DNA from: Candidatus Odyssella thessalonicensis
GTDB taxonomy: Bacteria; Pseudomonadota; Alphaproteobacteria; Bin65
Assembly (NCBI GenBank): GCA_005240015.1
Contig: SBBV01000019.1
Location: 1 to 7,925, forward strand
Length of the DNA: 7,925 bases
Direction of reading: 5' to 3'
Below the pieces are notes generated by a model that ran no database searches, was not told the DNA's origin, and saw nothing but the letters and a program-made list of their open reading frames with translations. This document shows, piece after piece, positions 1 through 5,811 of the stretch. How positions within the stretch are numbered: position 1 is the stretch's first letter; each line of letters opens with the position of its first letter. The translations under genes and the position numbers were made by a program.

Positions 1-115
1 AATTCGCCGATCTCTTGACCCGCCGCGAACGGGCTGCGGCAGAGCGCGCCGGCGGCGACGGCATCGCGCCCATCGAGCAGGCGGCGCCCGCGGCGGGTCA
101 AGAGATCGGCGAATT
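1..115. repeat. perfect 26-bp inverted repeat at the window edge
   Basis: Bases 1-26 are the exact reverse complement of bases 90-115, separated by 63 bases. Pairing stops sharply at the inner ends (27 and 89 do not pair). The outer limit is unknown because the left arm begins at base 1; since 111-116 is the palindrome GAATTC, the repeat would extend one base if the base before the window is G. The repeat lies inside a frame that looks coding (3-152), where a perfect 26-bp inversion is unexpected. It may be a real hairpin, or a fold-back assembly or amplification artefact if a contig starts here. Confidence 0.9.
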
Positions 116-152
116 CGCGAGGAAACCGGTCCAAGGGGCGGCGCCGCTGTGA
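3..152 (+). CDS. 3' end of an unidentified gene (partial)
   Basis: The frame beginning at base 3 is open for 49 codons and stops with TGA at 150-152. Its third positions are mostly G or C, as in the confident genes here, and the other two forward frames are less gene-like (one stops at once with TGA at 16-18). The peptide is rich in Ala, Glu, Arg and Gly, reads FADLLTRRERAAAERAGG at its start and ends in QGAAPL, with no domain I recognise. It could be a low-complexity C-terminal tail. The first eight or nine codons lie in the left arm of the inverted repeat and may not be genuine if that arm is an artefact. About 97 bases separate its stop from the next gene. Confidence 0.5.
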   Translation, partial: FADLLTRRERAAAERAGGDGIAPIEQAAPAAGQEIGEFARKPVQGAAPL

Positions 153-249
153 TATAGTTCATAGCAACGCAGGAGCCGCCGTATAGAGTGCGCGGCCTTG
201 CGCAGATCAGAGCTGCGCTTATCCCATTCGCCATTCCGGAGCTACCCTC

Positions 250-831
250 ATGCCTATTTCGAACGCGGCCTCTCGCGCCGCCTTTATTGCCGCGGCCTTG
301 ATCGCATTCACGGCCGGCACCGCCTCGGCGGAAGGCATCAACCCCCTGCCGCCGGGGCCCGGCCCCTCGCGGGGCGACCAGCCCGCGCCGCCGGCCGCCG
401 CCGGCGATCGCGTGACCGCAGCCGTCGTCATGCAGCAGCTGCGGGCCATGGGCTATCAGGCCGAGCTCAGCACCGGATCCGACGGCGATCCCCGCATCAT
501 CACCACCGTCGATGGCTACAGATGGGGGATCTTTTTCTATGGCTGCGCCAAGGCGGGCGCGAGCGAGCAACGCTCTTGCCTGAGCCTGCAGTTCTACTCG
601 AGCTACACGCTGCAGCAGCCGGTCTCGTCTTTCACCATGAACAAGTTCAACGCCGAGAACCGCTACATCCGGGCCTTTACCGGCCAGACCAACGAGGGCC
701 CGGCCGCGCGCATCTCGATGGACGTGATGTTCGCCGACACCGGCGCCGATCCGGGCCGGAACTTCCGCGCACATTTCAACATGATGAAGCACCAGACGAT
801 CCAGTTCCGGAAGCTCATCAACTTCAACTAG
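250..831 (+). CDS. exported YbjN-domain protein
   Basis: This 193-residue protein starts with a Sec-type signal peptide: an Arg at residue 9, a hydrophobic Ala-rich core at about 10-25, and a likely cleavage after the ASA at 25-27. A Pro/Gly-rich linker at about 32-50 leads into a domain at about 55-190 that resembles the YbjN family (type III secretion chaperone-like fold), with the pattern of a short helix, the strand IITTVDGYRWGIFFYGC and a C-terminal alpha/beta segment. Cys99 and Cys110 could form a disulfide in the periplasm. YbjN proteins have no defined enzymatic role, so exported protein of unknown function is the safe reading. The ATG at 250 is supported by GGAG at 238-241, eight bases upstream. 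A weak promoter-like pair (TTCATA 158-163, TATAGA 182-187, 18-base spacing) lies upstream but is not convincing. The gene is followed by its own terminator and appears monocistronic. Confidence 0.85.
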   Translation: MPISNAASRAAFIAAALIAFTAGTASAEGINPLPPGPGPSRGDQPAPPAAAGDRVTAAVVMQQLRAMGYQAELSTGSDGDPRIITTVDGYRWGIFFYGCAKAGASEQRSCLSLQFYSSYTLQQPVSSFTMNKFNAENRYIRAFTGQTNEGPAARISMDVMFADTGADPGRNFRAHFNMMKHQTIQFRKLINFN

Positions 832-853
832 AGCAGGGCGCGGGCCTCGCGCG

Positions 854-877
854 GGGCGGGCTTCGGCCCGCCCTTTT
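854..877 (+). terminator. intrinsic terminator of the YbjN-domain gene
   Basis: A perfect 8-bp stem GGGCGGGC (854-861) and GCCCGCCC (866-873) closes a TTCG tetraloop and is followed at once by TTTT (874-877). It lies 22 bases past the stop at 831, between two convergent genes. The T-run is only on the plus-strand side, so it should end plus-strand transcripts; for the convergent gene it offers a hairpin without a U-tract. Confidence 0.92.
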
Positions 878-881
878 GCTT

Positions 882-1535
882 TCAGGCGCCGGCCAACGTC
901 TTGGCGATGATCTCTTTGACCGTGGCGCGCGCCCGCTCGATCACGGCGGCGCCGGCCTTGGAGGGTGCCCCCGCGTCGTAGGGCGGCTGCGGATCGTATT
1001 CGATGCAGAGCTGCGCGGCCTTGGCGACCTCGTCGCCGGCGATCTGGCCGACGAGCCAGAGGGCCATGTCGATGCCCGAGGAGACGCCGGCCGAGGTGAC
1101 GATCTTCCCTTGCGGGATCACGCGCCGCTCGCGGTATCGGGCGCCGAAGGATTCGAGCGTGGCGCTCGAATTCCAGTGCGTCGTCGCCTCGAGGCCCGTC
1201 AGCAACCCGGCCGCGCCGAGCAGCAGCGAGCCGGTGCAGACCGAGGTCGTCCATTGCGTGCGCGCATGAATCCTGCGCACCCAGTCGAGCACCGGCGCGT
1301 CCTTGAGCAAGAGCCGCACGCCCGGCCCGCCCGGCACGATGAGGATGTCGGTCTCGCCCGCCTGGTCGAGCGTCTTCTCGACCGTGAGCGCGAGGCCGGT
1401 CGGCGCGGCGCGGATCGGGCCTTTCTCCTTGCCGACCCAGACGATCTCCGCACCCGGGACCCAGCTCAGCACCTCGATCGGCCCCACGATGTCGAGGACC
1501 GTGATCTTGTCAAAGATAAGCGCGGCGATTTTCAT
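882..1535 (-). CDS. DJ-1/PfpI-family protein, isonitrile hydratase-like
   Basis: This 217-residue protein has the DJ-1/PfpI (class I glutamine amidotransferase-like) fold throughout. The nucleophile elbow is SVCTGS with Cys100, preceded by ILIVPGGPG at about 64-72 and followed by GAAGLLTGLEATTHW. Asp15 in VLDIVGP, Cys100 and Thr101 fall almost at the positions of the catalytic Asp17, Cys101 and Thr102 of Pseudomonas InhA isonitrile hydratase, which adds water to isonitriles to give N-substituted formamides. The length also fits that family (about 228). The match is to the subfamily; the true substrate is unknown, and many relatives are annotated only as DJ-1/PfpI proteins. There is no C-terminal AraC-type HTH domain, so it is not the regulator form (GlxA-like). 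There is no signal peptide, so it is cytoplasmic. On the coding strand GGGGAG (complement of 1544-1549) lies eight bases before the ATG. The gene is divergent from the UbiD gene across 69 bases. Confidence 0.9.
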   Translation of the reverse strand: MKIAALIFDKITVLDIVGPIEVLSWVPGAEIVWVGKEKGPIRAAPTGLALTVEKTLDQAGETDILIVPGGPGVRLLLKDAPVLDWVRRIHARTQWTTSVCTGSLLLGAAGLLTGLEATTHWNSSATLESFGARYRERRVIPQGKIVTSAGVSSGIDMALWLVGQIAGDEVAKAAQLCIEYDPQPPYDAGAPSKAGAAVIERARATVKEIIAKTLAGA

Positions 1536-1604
1536 GGCGCGGGCTCCCCTGCCGGAATGCGCGCGGGAATGCTAACACTGGAGCGCCACTCCCGATAGCG
1601 GGCC

Positions 1605-3125
1605 ATGCCCTACGCCTCCCTCCGCGATTTCATTGACGACCTCGAACGCGCCGGCGACTTGAAGCGCGTGGCGGCGCCGGTCTCGCCGCATCTCGAGATG
1701 ACCGAGATCCAGACGCGGCTTCTCGCCGAGCAGGGGCCGGCCGTGCTGTTCGAGAACGTGGTCGGCGCGGATGGCGCGCGTTCGCCGATCCCGGTGCTCG
1801 TGAACCTGTTCGGCACGGTCGCGCGCGTGGCGCGCGCCATGGGGAAGAAGCCAAGTGAGCTGCGCCAGTTGGGCGAGACGCTGGCCTTCCTGCGTCAGCC
1901 CGAGCCGCCGGCGAGCTTGCGCGAGGCGCTCGAGATGGGCCCGTCGCTGTTGAAGACCGTGCTGGCGATGAAGCCCAAGACGGTTTCGCGGGCGCCCTGC
2001 CAGGAGGTCGTGTGGAAGGGCGGCGAGATCGACCTCGGCCGGCTGCCGATCCAGACCTGCTGGCCCGGCGAGCCGGCGCCGCTGATCACCTGGCCGCTGG
2101 TGGTGACGCTGGGGCCGCATCCCAAGCAGGATCGCGCCGACGATTTCAACCTCGGCATCTACCGCCTGCAGGTGACCGGCAAGGACACGACCCTGATGCG
2201 CTGGCTGCGCCACCGCGGCGGCGCGCAGCATCATGCCCGCTGGAAGTCCGAGCAGCGGCCGGAGCCGTTTCCGGCGGCGGCCGTGATCGGCTGCGACCCC
2301 GCCACCATGCTCGCGGCGGTCACACCCGTGCCCGACACGATGAGCGAATACCAGTTCTCGGGCCTGCTGCGCGGCCGAAAGGCCGAGCTCGTCGATTGCG
2401 TATCGGTGCCGCTCAAGGTCCCGGCCGCGGCCGAGATCGTGCTCGAGGGCCACGTGGCGCTCGACGAGTTCGGCGACGAGGGGCCCTACGGCGACCACAC
2501 CGGCTACTACAATTCGGTCGAGCGCTTCCCGGTCTTCCGGCTCTCCGCCATCACGATGCGCCGGCAGCCGATCTATCTCTCGACCTTCACGGGGCGGCCG
2601 CCCGACGAGCCTTCCGTCCTCGGCGAGGCGCTCAACGAGCTGTTCATCCCGCTCTTGCGCCAGCACTTCCCCGAGATCGTCGATTTCTGGCTGCCGCCCG
2701 AGGGCTGCTCCTACCGCGTCGCCGTGGTCGCGATGAAGAAGGCGTATCCGGGCCACGCCAAGCGCATCATGTTCGGCGTGTGGTCCTATCTGCGCCAGTT
2801 CATGTACACGAAATGGGTCATCGTTGTGGACGACGACGTCGACGCGCGCAACTGGAAGGACGTGATCTGGGCGATCGCGACGCGCATGGACCCGGCGCGC
2901 GATACGACCATCGTCGAGAACACGCCGATCGACTATCTCGACTTCGCCTCGCCGGTCTCGGGCCTCGGCGCCAAGATCGGCCTCGACGCCACCGGCAAAT
3001 GGCCCGGCGAGACCAAGCGCGAATGGGGCCGCAAGATCCGCATGAGCGACGACGTGGTGCAGAAGGTCGACGCGATGTGGAAGGATCTGGGGCTGCCGGG
3101 CAGCGGCAACGCGATCTGGAAGTAG
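1605..3125 (+). CDS. ubiD: UbiD-family decarboxylase (probable 4-hydroxy-3-polyprenylbenzoate decarboxylase)
   Basis: The 506-residue product matches the UbiD family over its full length (E. coli UbiD is about 497). UbiD enzymes use prenylated FMN made by UbiX to decarboxylate aromatic or unsaturated acids; UbiD itself acts in ubiquinone synthesis. The N-terminal part ([20 protein letters not shown], then GPAVLFENV and VNLFGT) resembles the E. coli enzyme closely. NLGIYRLQ at 182-189 supplies the metal-ligand Asn182 and catalytic Arg187; HRGGA follows at 203-207, then Glu248 in [22 protein letters not shown] at 292-302 supplies Glu292 and Asp297, completing the family's Arg-Glu-Asp/Glu catalytic set by analogy with Fdc1. 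No key residue seems missing. The ATG at 1605 is the first start after an in-frame stop at 1596-1598; its ribosome site is weak (AGCGGG). No ubiX or other ubi gene is in the window, so a role on another aromatic acid cannot be excluded. Confidence 0.92.
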   Translation: MPYASLRDFIDDLERAGDLKRVAAPVSPHLEMTEIQTRLLAEQGPAVLFENVVGADGARSPIPVLVNLFGTVARVARAMGKKPSELRQLGETLAFLRQPEPPASLREALEMGPSLLKTVLAMKPKTVSRAPCQEVVWKGGEIDLGRLPIQTCWPGEPAPLITWPLVVTLGPHPKQDRADDFNLGIYRLQVTGKDTTLMRWLRHRGGAQHHARWKSEQRPEPFPAAAVIGCDPATMLAAVTPVPDTMSEYQFSGLLRGRKAELVDCVSVPLKVPAAAEIVLEGHVALDEFGDEGPYGDHTGYYNSVERFPVFRLSAITMRRQPIYLSTFTGRPPDEPSVLGEALNELFIPLLRQHFPEIVDFWLPPEGCSYRVAVVAMKKAYPGHAKRIMFGVWSYLRQFMYTKWVIVVDDDVDARNWKDVIWAIATRMDPARDTTIVENTPIDYLDFASPVSGLGAKIGLDATGKWPGETKREWGRKIRMSDDVVQKVDAMWKDLGLPGSGNAIWK

Positions 3126-3156
3126 ACGCCCCCTCCCCCCGTGTCAGGCGTTAACA

Positions 3157-3183
3157 AACGTAAACATTCGTCAACGTAAACAT
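3157..3183 (+). repeat. 11-bp direct repeat AACGTAAACAT, two copies
   Basis: AACGTAAACAT occurs at 3157-3167 and again at 3173-3183, 16 bases start to start, just after a GTTAAC palindrome (3150-3155). The segment is AT-rich against a GC-rich background. It sits between the UbiD gene stop and the decamer array. It could be a pair of binding sites or the edge of the repeat element; nothing identifies a binding protein. Confidence 0.7.
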
Positions 3184-3237
3184 CCGGCGGCACGGTTCGC
3201 CGGCCATGCCGGCTTGTACCGGGCGACGCCCTCCGAA

Positions 3238-3395
3238 GCCGACAAATGCCGACAATAGCCCACAAATGCCGACATTTCTTATCTTATAAGGTAGGCTTTT
3301 GTCGTCATTTGTCGGCTTTTGTAGGCTTTTCGCGCCATTTTCGCGCGACCGATGTAGGCTTTTGTGGGCTTCCGTGTCGGCTCTTGTCGGCTTTT
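3238..3395. repeat. phased decamer array in two opposed arms around CTTATAAG
   Basis: The left arm is four back-to-back decamers at 3238, 3248, 3258 and 3268: GCCGACAAAT, GCCGACAATA, GCCCACAAAT, GCCGACATTT. After a short centre with the palindrome CTTATAAG (3283-3290) the right arm carries the reverse-complement type unit: GTAGGCTTTT at 3291, GTCGTCATTT at 3301, GTCGGCTTTT at 3311, GTAGGCTTTT at 3321, a degenerate CGCGCCATTT at 3331, then GTAGGCTTTT at 3354, GTGGGCTTCC at 3364, GTCGGCTCTT at 3376 and GTCGGCTTTT at 3386. The core is GT(C/A/G)GGC plus a T-rich tetramer. Spacing is ten bases except for offsets of three and two. The arms could pair imperfectly as a long hairpin. Tandem sites one helical turn apart suggest cooperative protein binding, but no cognate protein is encoded nearby. 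A dispersed intergenic repeat family is the main alternative. Confidence 0.85.
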
Positions 3396-3589
3396 GCCAT
3401 GGGCGCCGCGCGCCGCATCGACGGAGCGCTCACCGGAGCGGTGTTTCCTCGTTCCACACGGCGCCCACCCGCGAACGACCGCGCGTCGCGTGGTCTGAAG
3501 TTCGATGCACAGTTCCAAAGAGCCGCGGCGTGCTCGCTGGGAGACGAGCATCGTCCGCCCGGCCTGTTTCAGGCCGAACGTCCCCTTTA

Positions 3590-3604
3590 GAACATTTCAA
3601 GAAC
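3590..3604. promoter_or_regulatory. LexA-type SOS box, GAAC-N7-GAAC
   Basis: GAAC at 3590-3593 and GAAC at 3601-3604 are separated by exactly seven AT-rich bases (ATTTCAA), and A-rich bases follow. GTTC-N7-GTTC, equal to GAAC-N7-GAAC on the other strand, is the established LexA operator of Alphaproteobacteria. The site is in a spacer, as an operator should be. No recognised SOS gene flanks it: the patatin-like start is about 350 bases downstream on the plus strand, and on the minus strand the nearest open frame is a doubtful 90-codon one beginning at 3551. Two fixed tetramers at fixed spacing can occur by chance in a window this size, so this is a candidate only. Confidence 0.45.
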
Positions 3605-3689
3605 AAAGTCAAGCGCTAGTTTGTGCTCGGCGAGCTTGCCGATCGAGACCCGCGTTGTGGACGCAGAATCTGTTCAAGCTCAGAAAAAT

Positions 3690-3817
3690 CCTGTCGTTCC
3701 CGCGAACGCGGGGACCCATGCCGCCGGCGACGTGGTCGCAACGCAAGAGCGGTGCCAAATCGCGCAGGGCGCGATTTGGCCGGAAGCCCAGCTCTTGCTG
3801 AGCGAAAGCGGGGACCC
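3690..3817. repeat. compound palindromic intergenic repeat with near-identical ends 100 bp apart
   Basis: The left end has CCTGTCGTTCCCGCGAAC followed by GCGGGGACCC, the kind of sequence that recurs between genes in many proteobacterial genomes and gives the spurious peptide WVPAFAGTT on the minus strand. GCGAACGCGGGGACCC (3702-3717) recurs as GCGAAAGCGGGGACCC (3802-3817), exactly 100 bases on with one difference. Between them is the two-stem hairpin at 3743-3798. This looks like a non-coding mobile or REP-like element; no transposase or RAYT gene is in the window. Confidence 0.75.
3743..3798. repeat. two-stem hairpin inside the compound repeat
   Basis: An inner perfect 12-bp stem pairs GCCAAATCGCGC (3754-3765) with GCGCGATTTGGC (3769-3780) across the loop AGG. 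An outer perfect 8-bp stem pairs GCAAGAGC (3743-3750) with GCTCTTGC (3791-3798). An asymmetric internal loop of three and ten bases lies between them. There is no T-run after it, so it does not look like an intrinsic terminator. Confidence 0.85.
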
Positions 3818-3950
3818 GGACGCCCCGCGCGCGATCGTGAACAGTCGTGAACGGCGCGGCACCGGAAATGCCCTGCGCCGACGGACCCCGAGCATGGGCA
3901 CATCCTTAACCTCGACTCGTATTAATTAGGCACACACGAAGCGGTGCCGG

Positions 3951-5456
3951 ATGCGTCTCCACGTGCCTGCCAAGCCCTTTCGCGTCCTTTCGCTCGACGG
4001 CGGCGGAACCTGGGCGCTGATCCAGGGCAAGGCGCTCGGCGCCATCTATGGCGGCGACACCGACGGCTGGTCGATCCTCGACCGTTTCGATCTTGCGGCA
4101 GCGAATTCGGGCGGGGCACTCGTGCTCGCCATGCTGCTCAAGGGCATGACGCCCAACGAGATCGTGGCCCTCTTCCGCGACCGGCGCGAGCGCGCGCTGA
4201 TCTTCGAGCGCAACGCGATCGTCGACCGCGCGCTCGGCAGCCTGTTCGGCTTCGGCCCGCGCTATCACGCGCCGGGGAAGATGAACGGCCTGCTCGACAT
4301 CTTCCAGCGCACGCGCGGCCGTTGGGGACCCGAATTCGCGGCGCTGCCGCTCGACCTCATTGCCGCCGGCCTCAACGCCGAGCGCGCGCAGAAGGGGCTC
4401 GGCCCCTTCCACTTCCTCATCACGGCGTTCGACTTCGACGCCGAGCGCACGGTGTTCTTCCGCTCGGACCCCGGGAGCGCGGCCGCGCATTTCCGCGGCG
4501 CGCCGGTGCCGACCATCGCCGGCGCGCTCCATGCCGCCACCAACGCGCCGGTGCGCTACTTCAACCGCCCGGCCCAGGTCGAGTTCGCCGACGGCTCGGC
4601 GGTGAACTACTGGGACGGCGCCGTCGGCGGCTACAACAACCCGATCATGGCCGGCGTGATCGAGGCGCTGGCGGCCGACCCCGCGCGCCGCGACACGATG
4701 CAGGTGCTTTCGCTCGGCACCGGCAATACGCGCCTGCCGGTCGTCGCCCCCGACTGGCCCGGCAATGCGCCGTGGGCGGTGCGAAGGAAGCCGCTGCGCG
4801 GCCTCGACAGCGTGCGCGTGGTGAGCGACCTCCGCAAGCTCACCGCGGCGATCATGGCCGACCGCCCCGAGGCCGCCGGCTACGTGGCGCACATAGCACT
4901 GGGCGAGCCGGTGGCGACGCCCGACGGCGCCGGTGTGCGCGCCTCGCGCATCGTGCGCATGAACCCGATGGTGCAGCCGCGCCACGCCGGCGAGGACGCC
5001 GCGCGGCAGCCGCGCTGGGAGCCCTACGAGTGGTTCGCCGAGCTCTCTGCGGCGCGCGGCAAGACGCTGTTCGAGCGGCTGGTGACGCTCGACATGGATG
5101 CAGTCACCGACGAAGAGATGCAGGATATCGAGCGCCTCTCGGATCTCTGGCTCGCCGGCAAGGTGCCGAATCAGCCGGTCTATTCCGACGATCGCTTTGC
5201 CCCGGTGATCGGGCACGGCTGGTTCGCCGAGGCGCTCGCCGCCTGGCGCGCGCTCGACGTCGTCGAGGAGCCGGCGGCCGAGGCGCCGCAAACGAGCCGC
5301 GCGCGAACCGCGCTCGAGCGCTTCTTCGGCTGGCTTCGCCTCTGGCGCCCGCGCGCGCGTGCGGAAGCGGGCCCGGTGGCGGTCGCGACGCCGCTTCCGA
5401 AGCCCGCCGCCGCCGCCGCGCCCAGCATCATTCCCGGCCGCGCGCCGGTGGATTGA
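3951..5456 (+). CDS. patatin-like phospholipase family protein
   Basis: The 501-residue product has the patatin (Ser-Asp lipid acyl hydrolase) signature. The glycine-rich oxyanion segment is VLSLDGGGTWALIQG with DGGG at 16-19. The nucleophile elbow is AAANSGGALV with Ser53, and the catalytic Asp is in DGAVGGYNNP with Asp222. The hydrolase domain spans about residues 10-330. The region at about 345-425 is unassigned; the C-terminal tail after about 430 is rich in Ala, Pro and Arg and probably disordered. Two motif positions differ from the usual family: the common R-G after DGGG is replaced (GTWA), and the first Gly of G-x-S-x-G is Ala51. There is no signal peptide, so it is probably cytoplasmic or membrane-associated by its basic tail. 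The ATG at 3951 is the only start after an in-frame TAG at 3927; the ribosome site is weak. It stands alone between repeat-rich spacers. Substrate unknown. Confidence 0.85.
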   Translation: MRLHVPAKPFRVLSLDGGGTWALIQGKALGAIYGGDTDGWSILDRFDLAAANSGGALVLAMLLKGMTPNEIVALFRDRRERALIFERNAIVDRALGSLFGFGPRYHAPGKMNGLLDIFQRTRGRWGPEFAALPLDLIAAGLNAERAQKGLGPFHFLITAFDFDAERTVFFRSDPGSAAAHFRGAPVPTIAGALHAATNAPVRYFNRPAQVEFADGSAVNYWDGAVGGYNNPIMAGVIEALAADPARRDTMQVLSLGTGNTRLPVVAPDWPGNAPWAVRRKPLRGLDSVRVVSDLRKLTAAIMADRPEAAGYVAHIALGEPVATPDGAGVRASRIVRMNPMVQPRHAGEDAARQPRWEPYEWFAELSAARGKTLFERLVTLDMDAVTDEEMQDIERLSDLWLAGKVPNQPVYSDDRFAPVIGHGWFAEALAAWRALDVVEEPAAEAPQTSRARTALERFFGWLRLWRPRARAEAGPVAVATPLPKPAAAAAPSIIPGRAPVD

Positions 5457-5465
5457 GAGAGATCT

Positions 5466-5559
5466 ACCACCGAGGACACGGAGGGCACGGAGAGGAGTTC
5501 TTTCGGGCGCCGAAGGCGTGCATTCTTCCTTCGTCGGTGCTCTCCCTGTCCTCCGTGGT
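5466..5559. repeat. imperfect inverted repeat of CACGGAG type
   Basis: The left arm (from 5466) is a run of related units, CCACCGAGGACACGGAGGG then CACGGAG. The right arm (to about 5559) is its near reverse complement, ending CCTGTCCTCCGTGGTT. About 22 of 26 outer positions pair. Repeats of this CACGGAGGACACGGAG style are familiar between genes in many bacteria and give spurious HRGHGGHGEE-like peptides. It begins nine bases after the patatin-like stop, so its transcript would form a hairpin at the 3' end of that mRNA, but no clean U-tract follows directly. Confidence 0.75.
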
Positions 5560-5740
5560 TCTAACCTTTCTTCTTTCCGCCCCTAGCGCAGGCATTGTCC
5601 ATAATCAGCGCTCGGCCAAGCCGCGCATCGGCGTTGCTTTTGCGCCACAGCCGATATGATTTTTTGCGGCCGTCTTCGCCGCGTCTTAGCCAAATCCGCA
5701 AATCCGCCGCATTGCGCGGCGCGCGCAGCGGGATTTTTCC

Positions 5741-5760
5741 GCGGCGGGAATCCCCGCCGC
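5741..5760. other. GC-rich hairpin in the spacer before the SDR gene
   Basis: A perfect 8-bp stem GCGGCGGG (5741-5748) and CCCGCCGC (5753-5760) closes the loop AATC. The following bases (CTTAATGACG) hold no T-run, and reading the other way the stem leads into GGAAAAATCCC, so it is not a typical terminator on either strand. It lies in an otherwise featureless part of the 5560-5790 spacer; no confident promoter is visible there. Confidence 0.6.
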
Positions 5761-5792
5761 CTTAATGACGTTGTGCGGCTATCCTCGTGAAA

Positions 5793-5810
5793 TGCATCGC
5801 GGAGGATGCA
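5793..5810 (+). promoter_or_regulatory. small hairpin presenting a Shine-Dalgarno sequence in its loop
   Basis: TGCATC (5793-5798) pairs perfectly with GATGCA (5805-5810) around the six-base loop GCGGAG. The ribosome site GGAGG (5801-5805) lies almost wholly in the loop and is six bases before the ATG of a 16-codon frame at 5812. If transcribed, ribosome access could depend on this fold. That is inference; the stem is short and could be chance. Confidence 0.35.
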
Positions 5811-5811
5811 C

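Larger units (their letters stand above)
3126..3950. other. 825-bp gene-free, repeat-rich spacer
   Basis: No open frame here looks like a real gene. The candidates overlap each other, lack good ribosome sites and mostly translate repeats. The stretch is patchy in composition: an AT-richer part at about 3145-3395 holds an 11-bp direct repeat and a decamer array. A part at 3396-3589 has only small hairpins, for example CACCG/CGGTG at 3431-3443 and GGCCTG/CAGGCC at 3561-3575. A LexA-type box follows at 3590-3604, then a compound palindromic repeat at 3690-3817. The last 130 bases hold a doubled TCGTGAAC (3835-3842, 3845-3852) and the presumed leader of the patatin-like gene. I see no clear T-tailed terminator for the UbiD gene; the closest is GCCGGC-CAT-GCCGGC at 3199-3213, which has no T-run. 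Confidence 0.7.

Noticed and set aside
1..5. AATTC at base 1 as a cloning (EcoRI) junction
   Set aside because: Uncut GAATTC sites occur inside the window, for example at 111-116 and near 4103 and 4333, so an EcoRI fragment end is not needed to explain it.
198..1598. 466-codon plus-strand open frame across the YbjN gene and antisense to the DJ-1 gene
   Set aside because: Its product is Arg/Gly/His-rich without a recognisable fold and it overlaps two well-supported genes in other frames. Long shadow frames are expected at this GC content.
1572..2756. 394-codon minus-strand frame antisense to the UbiD gene
   Set aside because: The plus-strand frame has full-length UbiD homology and catalytic motifs. 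The antisense product is a low-complexity Arg/His/Leu shadow.
3238..3395. CRISPR array
   Set aside because: The units are only ten bases, abut without spacers, and occur in both orientations; no cas gene is present.
3279..3551. 90-codon minus-strand frame 39 bases from the LexA-type box
   Set aside because: Not called as a gene. Its C-terminal third is repeat translation, with KAY recurring because three GTAGGCTTTT units happen to lie 30 and 33 bases apart. It is kept only as a possibility under the LexA finding.
3246..3590. 114-codon plus-strand frame through the decamer array
   Set aside because: It translates the repeats, which are ten bases long and so shift frame each unit. It has no ribosome site and no homology that I can see.
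3610..3690. tRNA or other structured RNA gene
   Set aside because: TGTTCAAGCTC near 3671 superficially resembles a T-loop, but no acceptor, D or anticodon stems can be built around it.
3839..3852. second GAAC pair as another LexA box
   Set aside because: The spacing is six bases, not seven, and it results from a doubled TCGTGAAC.
3680..3901. 73-codon minus-strand frame ending in WVPAFAGTTGFF
   Set aside because: This is the familiar translation of an intergenic palindromic repeat, not a protein.
3906..5291. 461-codon minus-strand frame antisense to the patatin-like gene
   Set aside because: It mirrors the codon bias of the real gene; no domain is visible, and the start region lacks a ribosome site.
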